Positions 44,225 through 54,800 of a stretch of DNA of 64,000 nucleotides are shown in pieces; position 1 is the stretch's first letter; each line of letters starts with the position of its first letter. The stretch is from Uranotaenia lowii (lineage: Eukaryota > Arthropoda > Insecta > Diptera > Culicidae), in NCBI RefSeq assembly GCF_029784155.1, contig NC_073691.1:52124490-52188489 (forward strand), given 5' to 3'. The position numbers and the translations under genes were made by a program. The notes beneath the pieces are model-generated. The model was given only the letters and a program-made list of their open reading frames with translations, was not told the origin of the DNA and ran no database searches.

Positions 44225-46972
44225 TCATGCTTTTAGGTCGGCCGCCGAGAAAATGCCGAGGGATTTCCCTTTTTCATCTGCGACCTCAAAACAATTGGTG
44301 CCCCTTTTGGCAATGATCACACAGGGAACGAATTGTGGGCCGATTTTCGCGTTAAAGTTGTTACCTGCTGAGGATTGACGGAAACTTCGTTTGAAGACGC
44401 GCTGACCTACAACGAATGAGGGTGAGTTTTTATGCCTCAAATTATATCGTCTCATATTCCCTTCATAAGAATTTTTAAGATGATTGCGCACATGTTCTCC
44501 TACCTTCTTACTCAACCCTCTCCACCTTTCGGTTCTCTCCTCCTCCGATTCTTCTAATACAGGCTCCAAAGTGTGGTCTGAGCCTTTCGATACGATATCG
44601 TGTCCGAAAACGACTCGATGGGGAGAAAACTTTGTTGAAGCGTGAATCGTGTTATTCAACACAAATTCCATTTCGGAAATTTTTGTGTCCCAAAGTTTTT
44701 GGTCGGTTTTTACATATGTACGGATCATACTATTTATTGTTCGATTGAGTCTTTCCGCGGGGTTGGCTTGACTTCGATGTCGAGCATTGGCCCAATGTTG
44801 AATTTCATACTTATCCAGTAGCGCTCGATACTCTTTTGAAAGGAATGTACTAGCATTATCCGATATTACTATTTGTGGGGTTGCAAATCGCCTGAACCAC
44901 GACTCTTCCAGTATTTTGCAGAGACTAACACTCGAAATCTTTTTCACTGGAGTAAGAAGGCAGTACTTAGAGAAGAGGTCCATTACAACTAATAAGTGTG
45001 CATTTCCCTGCTTACTCCGTGGTAAAGATTGAATGTAGTCCATGCAAATTATCTGGAAGGGTCGGGCCGCAATTCTCTGCTTGCCCATTTTTGGAGAATT
45101 AGAGCCGGTTGAGTGCTTATTTATCTTACAGTTTTCGCATTTTGATATGTATTTTCTGATATCTGAACTCATGCGTGGCCAGTAATATCTGCGTTTAATT
45201 TTCTCCACACACTTATCAAACCCGATGTGGAGATTTTGATCGTGTTCTTCTTTGAGGACCTGTGTGCGCATCGAAGTCGGAACACAATGCTTCCACTCAA
45301 AACGGTAGTCCATTGTGTCTTCCTTCGATGCCACGAACTTGAGCAGTTTTCCGTCTACAATTTTAAAATCGACATAGCTCTCAGGGTCGGACTCAACTGC
45401 GGAAAGTAATTTTCGATACCACCCGTCCTCGGGCTCTGCATCCAGAGTCTCGAACCCGTCCTCGGGCTCTGCATCCAGAGTCTCGATGGATCGGGACAAC
45501 GCATCTGGTACAATATTGTCCTTCCCTTTGCGATGCCGGATGTCCATATCGTACTGCTGCAAAAGGATACTCCAGCGGCTCAGTCGAGAGGATGACCGCC
45601 ACTTTGCTCGCATAATGAAAGTCAGAGCGGCCGAATCTGTCACTAAAGTAAATTTAGTTCCTTCAATGTACCCTCTAAATTTCTCGATACTGCGAAGGGC
45701 AGCCAATCCTTCCTTTTCAGCCGCGTGGTATCTTAATTCAGCTCCTTTCAATTTCTCTGAGAAGTACGCAATGACCTTCTCCTCACCGTTATGCTCTTGT
45801 GTTAGGACACCGGCAATCGCGTTATCGCTAGCGTCAGTTTGGACCACGAAGGGCAGCGAAAAGTTTGGGTTGGCCATTACAGGAGCGGCGATAAGCTGCT
45901 CCTTAATGGTCTGGAAGGCTAATTCTGCTGTCGCACTCCATTGCACTCTCTTGGGCTTGTTTTTAAGCAAGTCCGTGAGAGGTGCAACGGTGCTGCTAAA
46001 ATTTGCGATGAACCTGCGGTAGTAATTAACCATACCGAGGAATCGTCTTAGCTGTCGTACCGATTTAGGGGCCTGGTATCCGATGATCGCTTGAATGCGA
46101 TCAGGATTAGGCCTCAATCCATCTTGGGATAGGACGTATCCAAGGTACGGCAATTCGCGGCAACAGAATTTAGACTTCTGCATGTTTATGCAGAGATTAG
46201 CTTCCCCCAAACGTTTCGCTAGCTCCTTCAGTTTGACCAGGTGGTCTTCAAACGTCAGCGTAGCCACTACAATATCGTCTAAATAAACGAAAATTGCAGG
46301 TTCTAAAGCTCCAAAACCGAGTACGCGATCCATGCACTTACTCAAAGTAGCAGGACTCCCGACCAGACCCATTGGACAAGATTTGTATTGAAACAAACCT
46401 CGTCCTGGTACTGAGAAAGCCGTGAATTTCCGGGAAGCGGAATTCAACGGAATCTGTAGAAAGGCCTGTGACAGGTCGATGGTCGTGAGAAATTTAACAG
46501 GACCCAAATGACTGAGAATGCGATCCTGGTGCGGCAAGGGATACGCATCTCTTTTAGTCCTCTCATTCAGCTTTCTGGCATCTAGGCACAACCGTACTTC
46601 TGCACTATCCCGTTTAGCCACCGGGATGATAGGAAGAGCCCAATCGGATTCCGATGGTTCAACAATATCATCCCGCAGTAGGTTGTCCAGAGCTTGTTGT
46701 ACTTTCGCATGAATGTGAGGACTCCAGGGGTATGGGTTTTTGCGTACAGGTTCTAAATTTTTACATTCATCCTTGATTTGGATGGAATGTTCAATCACGT
46801 GGGTTTTCGTGAACTTCCCTGGACCAGCCACTATAAAGAGTTTCTTTACTTCCTCCAGGTGATGCTTTTGTTCATCGGATAGCTCTTCTTCCTGGTCTAG
46901 CTCTTCAAGAATTCCATCATCCAAAACGTCTACTGGCTGTTCTTGAATGCTGGGGGAGATCCCGAACTTCAA
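44225..46972 (-). CDS. Gypsy pol: RT, RNase H, integrase
   Basis: A ~915-residue open frame. RT spans about residues 80-330 with TTIDLSQAF (Asp 166) and YLDD (230-233). RNase H starts near VQTDAS (378-382). The integrase zinc region has His 577, His 582, Cys 612 and Cys 615. The integrase core has Asp 645, Asp 705 and Glu 740, an exact D,D-35-E spacing. The frame is open further upstream to about 47033 and there encodes CVLGYDFW, the C-terminal end of a retroviral-type aspartic protease, but the DSG/DTG active-site part is absent. An 11-residue duplication ETLDAEPEDGF/W occurs at 497-518. The ORF overlaps the end of gag in another frame. Confidence 0.92.
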   Translation of the reverse strand: MKFGISPSIQEQPVDVLDDGILEELDQEEELSDEQKHHLEEVKKLFIVAGPGKFTKTHVIEHSIQIKDECKNLEPVRKNPYPWSPHIHAKVQQALDNLLRDDIVEPSESDWALPIIPVAKRDSAEVRLCLDARKLNERTKRDAYPLPHQDRILSHLGPVKFLTTIDLSQAFLQIPLNSASRKFTAFSVPGRGLFQYKSCPMGLVGSPATLSKCMDRVLGFGALEPAIFVYLDDIVVATLTFEDHLVKLKELAKRLGEANLCINMQKSKFCCRELPYLGYVLSQDGLRPNPDRIQAIIGYQAPKSVRQLRRFLGMVNYYRRFIANFSSTVAPLTDLLKNKPKRVQWSATAELAFQTIKEQLIAAPVMANPNFSLPFVVQTDASDNAIAGVLTQEHNGEEKVIAYFSEKLKGAELRYHAAEKEGLAALRSIEKFRGYIEGTKFTLVTDSAALTFIMRAKWRSSSRLSRWSILLQQYDMDIRHRKGKDNIVPDALSRSIETLDAEPEDGFETLDAEPEDGWYRKLLSAVESDPESYVDFKIVDGKLLKFVASKEDTMDYRFEWKHCVPTSMRTQVLKEEHDQNLHIGFDKCVEKIKRRYYWPRMSSDIRKYISKCENCKINKHSTGSNSPKMGKQRIAARPFQIICMDYIQSLPRSKQGNAHLLVVMDLFSKYCLLTPVKKISSVSLCKILEESWFRRFATPQIVISDNASTFLSKEYRALLDKYEIQHWANARHRSQANPAERLNRTINSMIRTYVKTDQKLWDTKISEMEFVLNNTIHASTKFSPHRVVFGHDIVSKGSDHTLEPVLEESEEERTERWRGLSKKVGEHVRNHLKNSYEGNMRRYNLRHKNSPSFVVGQRVFKRSFRQSSAGNNFNAKIGPQFVPCVIIAKRGTNCFEVADEKGKSLGIFSAADLKA

Positions 46973-47724
46973 CCAGAAATCATACCCCAGAACACACCTG
47001 CGTTTGAGATTTGAAATTGTATTTCTGACCTATTCTCCTCTTCTTCTTTTTCCGCTAGCTCTTCTACGCTTCCTCTTCTTTCAAGATCATGCATTTGATT
47101 TATAACTTGTTTATCAATGAAATTTCCTTCCCCTATATTTCTATCTATTTCTATTGCGAGTTCATTCTGGAAGCTTTCATTAATGATACTCAGCTCGGTT
47201 TCTCTAACTTCTGCAATCGGTGAAACAATTGAGAAATATTTTACCAACAGTCTCATACATTCAACAGCTATCATAGTTAAACAGTTCAAACTTTCTTCTC
47301 CCTCAACATATGCTTTTAATCGTTCCATGCGAAAGAAAATGTGTACCAGTTGTGTTTTATGAATTTGATCTGGCACTTTTTTTGCTTTAGGGCTTTCAAG
47401 TACTTTTTGGATACCTTTCAGCTTCTCACCACACCACTCTAATTCGTCCAGAACAGAGTCCCAGCCAATGAAATATTGAATGTTTGTTCTATCTTTCTCA
47501 GCTTTCAAGATTCCCCGTAGGGTGCGTTCGCGTTTAGAACGGGAATCCTCAGGCGCAAATGCCTTGCGTATGCGTAACTCATGGCTGAGTTCTTCCTCTG
47601 ACAGGTGAGCAGTATTAAGCGAAGCATATAACGTTTTTAAGTGAGTAAGATCCATTGTACAGCTTTGGAAATTAAAACGAAATACTATTTGAAACAAACT
47701 ATAGAATGGCCAAATAACGAACAA
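46969..47724 (-). pseudogene. Gypsy gag, C-terminally truncated
   Basis: A 251-codon frame; the likely start is the internal ATG at 47655 (MDLTHLKTLYASLNTAHLSE). It is helical and charged, as gag N-terminal regions are. It ends at TGA in the overlap with pol with no CCHC zinc knuckle. The sequence then reads, in the other frame, the last residues of a protease. This means gag was fused by deletion to the end of protease. Confidence 0.7.
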
Positions 47725-48127
47725 ACAATTTAAAAATTATACTATAAGGAACCTAAAAATATTAAAAAACACAAGACAGTTTATATCACAGTTGAAAATG
47801 GAAGAAATAAAATGATTTGTTTTGCTGCTGTTTTTGTTTTCTCCCGATATCACACTTCACAAATGAAATTTTGCTCCAATCAATTTAAAATCTAAATCTT
47901 AAAACAACTTCACTCCGATAATACTTTTTAAACAATCGTGTTGAACAGTACCCTTTGGACATCAGAACCCCTGTATGGCAAATGAATATTTCAAAGTTGT
48001 GCAAATAGCCGTTAAATTTTCCAATTACAGCAAAAATAAAATTGAGAAACATGGGCGTTTCCCCAGAGATGCATGCAAGATATCGGTTGAGCCTCGCTGC
48101 GAAGTCCGTGGTAAGTCTATGGAAAGT

Positions 48128-48137
48128 TGGGCGCCAA
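48128..48137 (-). promoter_or_regulatory. Primer binding site, tRNA-Lys type
   Basis: Read on the minus strand, TGGCGCCCAAC starts four bases after the CA end of the 5' LTR. TGGCGCCC is the complement of the CCA end of tRNA-Lys used by many gypsy-type elements. The exact tRNA is inferred. Confidence 0.75.
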
Positions 48138-48140
48138 ATA

Positions 48141-49206
48141 TGTAAGTTTAAAACCTACCACCCCACCGGCGTTACAGGGACTCCCTTTATTAGGCCTCAG
48201 GGCGGCTCGCTTACCAAAAGAAATCGCAGGGAGTTCGAACTCTAAGATCAGGAAAACCCCAATTATGCACTTCTCTACCTTTATTTGACAATTGCCACAA
48301 CAATTCGAATATGCGCAAACTAGTAATGACTAGAAAGATACGGTACCTTTTAGGGCCACGCCCTGGTTGACGCTGTTGAAACTGGCGGATCTACGGCGAT
48401 GGTAACGCTACTGCCGACCAACTACTCTGTCGGTCCAATTCCGTCTGGAAATCGGGATTTTCCTTCCGTGAATCTCCACGGCGAGGACGAATGAGCGGAT
48501 TGGAGAGCTGGTTGGTCGATCCGAAGGGTTCGTAGGGCGGAATCGACAACCACCTTCAACGTGTGATCGTCCGGAAGATAACTGCTATCCGTGACGACCG
48601 GAACTAAAGACCAAGGCCGATTCAGGACCAGGGTTCAGGGACCAGGTTGGTTTTCGTCCCGCCAAATGGTTGAGTTTTGGCCAAAGACTTAGGGGTCCTG
48701 TTGATGAATCAGGCGTTAGTGTTCCGGAAAGGAACAAAATGGCGGTTCGGCGTCTCCTGGCTTACCTGGTGTCTGGCTTTTATCACTTAGATATGGGTTT
48801 TGTGTGCTGGATGTGTCGTGCACTTTGTACTTCACAGTTTCGTAGTACTAATCGAAGTGAGCCAGCACCAGGAAGCCGCCTTTGTCCAGCCTTGAACCGC
48901 GAGTATAGGTCGTTGCTCTCCCATTGTGGCGGACACGATCGTTCGCCTTCGTGAACTCGTCGGGCGTCGCTACCGATCGGGATGGTTACCAAGCAGCGCG
49001 GGTTACCATAGATGGCCCTCTGGTTGTCAGGTGCTGAAGCTTCGTGGCTGCATACTGGTGGCTTGTGGCGCTGTCGTCGGCTTTGAAGACTACATTATTC
49101 GGGGAAAACCATCACCCATCATTTTCCCTCACTGCGATATTTAAAAACTACAATTACCCGCGACAAATCACTACAACCTCGATGGAAGTGTTATCTGACG
49201 CTTACA
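48141..49206 (-). repeat. 5' LTR of the gypsy element
   Basis: Same length (1,066 bp) and, on inspection, the same sequence as 41186-42251. It is the upstream LTR for the minus-strand transcript and should carry the element promoter; no TATA box was assigned. Confidence 0.95.
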
Positions 49207-49330
49207 AACAGGCAGAAATTCAGCTGCAATCTAGGCGGAAACACCAGCTTAAATTAAGGCGGACACTCCGGACTTTTAAACATGCGGGAATGCCTGCTTT
49301 GAATCAGGCGGAAACGTCAGCTTTTAAAAG
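49207..49330. repeat. Short degenerate ~24-bp direct repeats
   Basis: Motifs of the kind AATCAGGCGGAAACGTCAGC occur four or five times in degenerate form directly beside the gypsy insertion: CAGGCAGAAATTCAGC, CTAGGCGGAAACACCAGC, TAAGGCGGACACTCCGG and TCAGGCGGAAACGTCAGC. Confidence 0.55.
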
Positions 49331-51719
49331 GGAGGTCTACGAAAGGCTTAACTCCTCCCTAGTGGCTCCAGAGAGCGCTCGTTTCTGAAAACTTTCAATT
49401 ACCTTAAAAGAAATACTAGTTCAAGCATTACTTGTCACTGAGTGGGCTTAGGGTACCGCCGGCACTGAACGGACCCCAGTAGGATGACAGTGCTCAAATT
49501 AGGTCGATAAAGAAGGAAGAAAAAAATGCTGCAAATTAAACGGGAAAGCTAAAAGCAAAACATAAGGTCGAGGTCGAATAATAAACAAATACAGAAGGTT
49601 AACTGCGAAACGCGAAAAGCTCAGGTCGACTTGTTCAGATAGTTTTTATTATGTTGAATTGTATACTTAAACGTTTTTGCTAGTCAACAGTACAACTTTG
49701 TGCATTGGTACGGCAGTGAGCAGAGGTGAAATTCACTACATCCCAGCTAAGGTACTTTTTTAAATTTAACACTATTCGAACTTAGGCTGAAGTGCTTACC
49801 TGATAATACGGTGGTGGGCAAATTATTTGAAACGGCAAAAGAATCGAGCGAAGGTGAGAAATATTTAGAGAAATTATTGGAGCTCGTTCTAAATGTACAT
49901 TTTGAAAGTGTGTAACCAGCATAACCTGTACTGCCTAGTTCAGTAGGGATCTTTGATAAAAGCGCGTACCATGCAAGGAAGCGCCTTAGTGAGCCACGAA
50001 GGAGGAAACCACCTGACATTCCCTAGCGCACCACCAACCTGCGCGATTAGGTCAACGGGAGCGTATTTGGCAGATAGATGGTGCTGTACGTCTTGGTAGC
50101 ACCATTACCAAGAATGACAAGAGGGCGTGATGTGAGGAATCCATGGATGCACCACAAAGCCTTTGACCTGGATCGGGGTCAAAGACCGTATGGAAGATCC
50201 GCTTTATTTGGATGGAAGATCTCGACGAAGCCACACAATCCTGCGAGCGCCATTAACCAGAGCGTTCGAACATCCAGGACCCCGATATTTGGCTTTGGAA
50301 AACCAAACCCCCGTGCCAGCGTCCGTCAACCAGTGCTGGCCGTTTAGGGTTCATTCCATCGAGCCACCTTGGCAGCATCCGTTTACCCGTGCAGGCCATT
50401 CTAGGGCTTGAACCCAGTTGGCCGGATTACCGGCCTCAGTCAACCTTGCTGTACGTCATTAGGCCCGTGCTGCACCTGGCCTGGCTCTTCGACCGCCCGT
50501 ACACTGACCGCGTGTGTCGACCATTTGCACCATTTGCATTCCCCACCCCCTCTCCCCCCCCCCCCCAGAGGTGTTCGGAATTAGTGCAGTTCAATCATTA
50601 GATATGCATTATAACACTAGGTTTATCGATAGATTGTGTGTAGAAATTGTTCAACTAGAATCAGGCAGCCATCAACAACCGACGGCCAGGACGTTAGAGG
50701 TGCAGTATCAGCAGTGACCCGTTGACCTACCTGTGACCCACGTTCCAGGGGTCCTTCCGGCATCCGTTTCGGGGAGAAGCCCTTCCTTGGCCCACGTGCT
50801 TCGGCTGTTCCAGCTCGCCGCCTGAAGGACGCCACCCTAAGGTAGGACACAACCCAGCTTGATCTAGGGAAGTTCTGGTGACCATTTGTGTGAACCCCAA
50901 GATAGGGAAATAAAGGTGGGATTTCTTTAACGCGCATTTAAGGTGTTTCCTTGTTCCGAATCTTCGAGTGTGCCGACCCTGAGGCTTAGAGGGGGGGTTT
51001 TAGCTCGGCTGAGCAGTCTAGGGAATCGTTGGTTACAAGTGCAGGTTAAAAGCGGAGGCACGAAGCTGAAAAGTTCAGGCAAAAGTTTACGAATTGAAAG
51101 GTCACTAAACGTAAGATATAAAAACAACAATTTCATTATGATTTGTTATTTGTTATTCATTATCGAATTGTACCCGTAGAAACTTAAAATGAGTCCAACT
51201 TCGAACGAATTAAAAAAGTGTTAAAAGTTCGGAAAATCAATAATTATTAGAATAACTGTATGTTGATTCCATGGTGGCTATAAATTGGAAAATTCTTACC
51301 GAATTGGAAAGTACGGGAACCATTAATTTTTACCTTTTGAGAATTGTCAGGCCTCTGGATGTACCAGAATATTAATACTTAGGATTTAACTGGGAAAATT
51401 CGTGTTTTGAATAGTTCGTTCGTTAGAACATTTGCATAATCAGTCAAGATTGCTTTCAGATACTTTTTTTTGAAGATTGCAAAAAAAAGTTCGAATCAAA
51501 CATTGCGATAACGATACGGGGCAGTTTTTCAGCAAAATGGTTCTCAAAGCGTGAGGGATATTTTCCTCGCGTAACAACAACAAATCAGTAGAGATAGTTA
51601 TTAAGAGAATATCGAAACGTTTATTTGCGACACTAGACCTATTTTATTCAGGGTAACCATAAACCAGAATCCAAGAGTTGAGCTCGCTTCCTCGAGCAGA
51701 TTGTCGTCGTAGTTTCAGC
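49331..51719. other. Unassigned DNA between gypsy and DPYD
   Basis: The base composition is higher in GC than elsewhere from 50040 to 51060, with a poly-C run at about 50555-50569. Many short overlapping ORFs on both strands have no motifs. It may be an old, unrecognised transposable element; no LTR, TIR or RT signal was found. Confidence 0.4.
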
Positions 51720-51807
51720 TCACTGAGAAGGCGATAGAGCATGAATTCCAACAGACTGCTTAATATTTCCACGCTTGATCACATGTGGAATCTTCTTCGG
51801 CACCATG
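51720..51807 (-). CDS. DPYD: Terminal exon of DPYD
   Basis: Without splicing, the preceding exon would end in TGA one codon after CPIIDCI. A GTGATT donor at 51872 and a TTTTTTCAG acceptor at 51808 instead add [20 protein letters not shown] and a short tail before TGA at 51722-51720. The added MV..P..KRG pattern fits the C-terminus of animal DPYD, so the spliced form is preferred. Confidence 0.82.
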
Positions 51808-54800
51808 CTGAAAAAAGGAAGATCGTTTTAGTATTGGAAAGACTTCATCCACTCGTTGATCGACCAAATCACCTGATACAATCAATGATGGGACAAACGG
51901 AAAGGCACAGATTGCACCCGGTACAATCGTCCGTAACGTGGGGCAAATGGGTAACCGGACTGAACTCAATCGCTTGATACCCGGAATCGGCGCAGGTCAT
52001 GTAGCACTTGCCGCAGTTAATGCAGAGGTCCTGAAATAGCACACGTAATCTTCTTAACACAAATCCGGAATATTAGATGAAATAAACTTACATCATCAAT
52101 GAGAGCAACGACCTGCTTCTTATTATCCAGGCTTTTGTAGGATCCAACCTTGGACAGCGCAGCTCCCAGAACGTCCTTGATTTTAGGGACAGGGTTGATC
52201 GTGCCGTTGGACCCATTGTTTTGATGATTACCATTGTTTTGAACTGTTTCCGAGCATGGGTCCCACAGAGCACCATTTTCCAGACGAAGTTTTGCCAACT
52301 TTTCCTCGCGTTTTTTCTTGTATTCGCCGAAATGTAGAAGAGGTTTGCCGTCGTCGTCGCGAAGTGGAGCTACCGCTTTGCCCTTCTGTAGTTTCTGAGT
52401 CGGTGGAGATTGTCCATCCCACTGGAGACTCTCTGGTGGAGGGTTGGCTTTGAGGTATAGTAAAGCCTTTAGACCAAGAATGTAGTCTTCGACAACAGTA
52501 AAATCTTGATTCTGGATCGAGGAGCAGATTTGAAGAATAGGAGCTCCACACTGGATGAATTGGAGAGCGACATCCGCTGAGTCGATACCTCCAATACCGC
52601 AGATCGGGAATCCAGGCATTTTGTTGCCGATCAAAGAAATGGCACGAAGAGCTTGTGGTCGGGTAGCGTTTCCAGATACTCCACCATAAGTAGTACGCTT
52701 CTCGATACCAACAGCTGGCCAAGGAGTGGTATCGGCCTTGATCGACATGAGGCCTTGAACGGTATTGATCGCCGATACCCCGTCGGCATTACCTCTCTGT
52801 GCGGCTTGTGCAATCGACACAATGTCGGTGATGTTAGGTGTAAGTTTGACGAAGAATGGAATCTTCACAGCTGCTCGAACCCACAAGGAAATGTTGTACA
52901 CCAGCTTCGGATCTTGACCGCAAGCTAAACCCATACCAGATTCACCCATACCATGAGGGCAAGACAGATTGAGCTCCAGCATATCGGCACCGGCGGCTTC
53001 AGCGCGTTTCGCCAATTCGGTCCAATCTTCCTCGTTGTAGGTACACATGATACTAGCTATAACTACCTTAGTTGGGAAGTCCCGCTTCAGCTCCGTAATA
53101 CCGGTTAACCAGTAATCGGCGCACTTCTCCGAAATCAGCTCAATGTTAAGGAAAGCGCCTTGTTGCGGTCCAAAGTTATGACCCGCAGTAACTCCCCTAA
53201 CAATACGTGGACTCACATTGGTGACTATGTCCTTGTCCAAGGCAAAGGTCTTCGTTACAGCAAAGCCCCAACCTTGCTCAAAAGCCCGACGAATCATAGC
53301 CGTAGCTGTAGTTGGAGGAGCCGATGCCAATCCAAACGGATTTTCGAATTTCACCCCACAAACTTCGACAGACAAATCAACGTTATCAATTTCGGTGTAA
53401 AAGAGGGGTAGTTGAGCCGGAGTATCGAACGGAATGCCCTGAAGGTAGCAATGAATGTACCAGGCGGCCGTTTTTCCATCGTTGACAGACTCGACAGTGG
53501 TTTCGGCAGCTCCAGCTAAATCTCCGCCACAGAAAACGGCCGGCACCAAAGTTTGTTGAGTTTTGGAATCCACCTGGGGTAGACCCCAACGGTTTAGCGG
53601 CACCGGGTTCAGTGCCTCGATAACTGGAAAGAGAACACGTTTGATTAATTGGTGTTTACTATTTATGAGAAACTAACCATCTTTATCACTCAATCCGGAT
53701 CCGAAAGCAGAAATGATGTAATTTGCCTTTAGTCGGGTTGTCTGGTCTGGGTCCTCAATCCAGTTTCCGGCCTCATCTTGATCCGTGCGAATGAACTCGA
53801 TTGCTGTAATCTGTTGGAATAAAAAAAAGTTCAAACTCATGGTAATCCATCAGCAAGTAAACCTCACCTTTCCATCTTTCACAATGACCTCCTTGGGAGA
53901 CATGAAAGGAATAAATTCACATCGTTCTTCCCGAGCCAATTCAACCTCTTCCGGGACAGCTCGGATGTTGTTGTTACCCTTGCGGAACACCACGAATACC
54001 CTACGAGCACCACAGCGAAGTGCAGAAGTAGCGCAATCGAAGGCCGTATCACCGGCTCCAAGAACGATGACATTTCCGCTCAGTGATGGAAGTTTCGCCG
54101 CAGCAGCTTTACATGCGCATAAACCTGGTTTACTTCCATCCGAAACGAGCGGGAGGAAGTCCTTGGACGTGTAGAAACCGTTTTCTTGTTTTAGACTCAC
54201 GAATACCTTATCGATCTTGGGTGTAGGCAGGCCGATACCCAAGAACACGGCGTCATTTCCTCCATCCAGTAAACCCTTCACGGTAAGGTCCTTGGTCGAA
54301 AGCGCTCTTCCCGTTTCGAACTTAACTCCAAGGTCCTTAACCAGTTGGATTTCGAAGTCCACCACATCGTACGGCAAACGGTATTGCGGGATTTCCGATG
54401 AACTCAACCCACCTAGGTAGCTACGCTTCTCATAGATAGTGATGTTTTTGTAACCCAGACGTCCCAAAAACGTTGCACACGATAACGAAGCTGGTCCTCC
54501 ACCCAGAAGAGCCACCTTCTTGTTCGGGAACTTCAACGGGGCAACATTCGGTGGAACAATCTGGTGAAGGCCCATACGCTTGAACACCTCCGTTGCAAAC
54601 TGCTGCAGCCCTCCAATGTTGATACCACCTTCCTCAGCTGCTTGCAGATTACATCCACCGACGCACAGATCACTGGTAGGGCAAACCATACCACAGGTCA
54701 AACCGAGTGGGTTATCCGAAAAAATTGCCTTGGCAGCGCCATAGTAGTTCTTATTCGCAATACTAGTTATGAAGCTCTTGATGTCTAATTGGGTAGGGCA

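Larger units (their letters stand above)
41186..49206 (-). mobile_element. Ty3/gypsy LTR retrotransposon, young, gag/PR deleted
   Basis: Two 1,066-bp LTRs (41186-42251, 48141-49206) with TG..CA ends flank a minus-strand gag and pol. The 4-bp target duplication AACA occurs at 41182-41185 and 49207-49210. The LTRs appear identical by eye and encode the same short ORFs, implying very recent insertion. PBS and polypurine tract are in place. Gag is truncated and most of the protease is missing, so the copy is not autonomous although RT, RNase H and integrase are open. About 2 kb between pol and the 3' LTR has no convincing gene. Confidence 0.95.

Noticed and set aside
52228..52722. 164-codon minus ORF in another frame inside DPYD
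   Set aside because: Shadow frame of the large DPYD exon.
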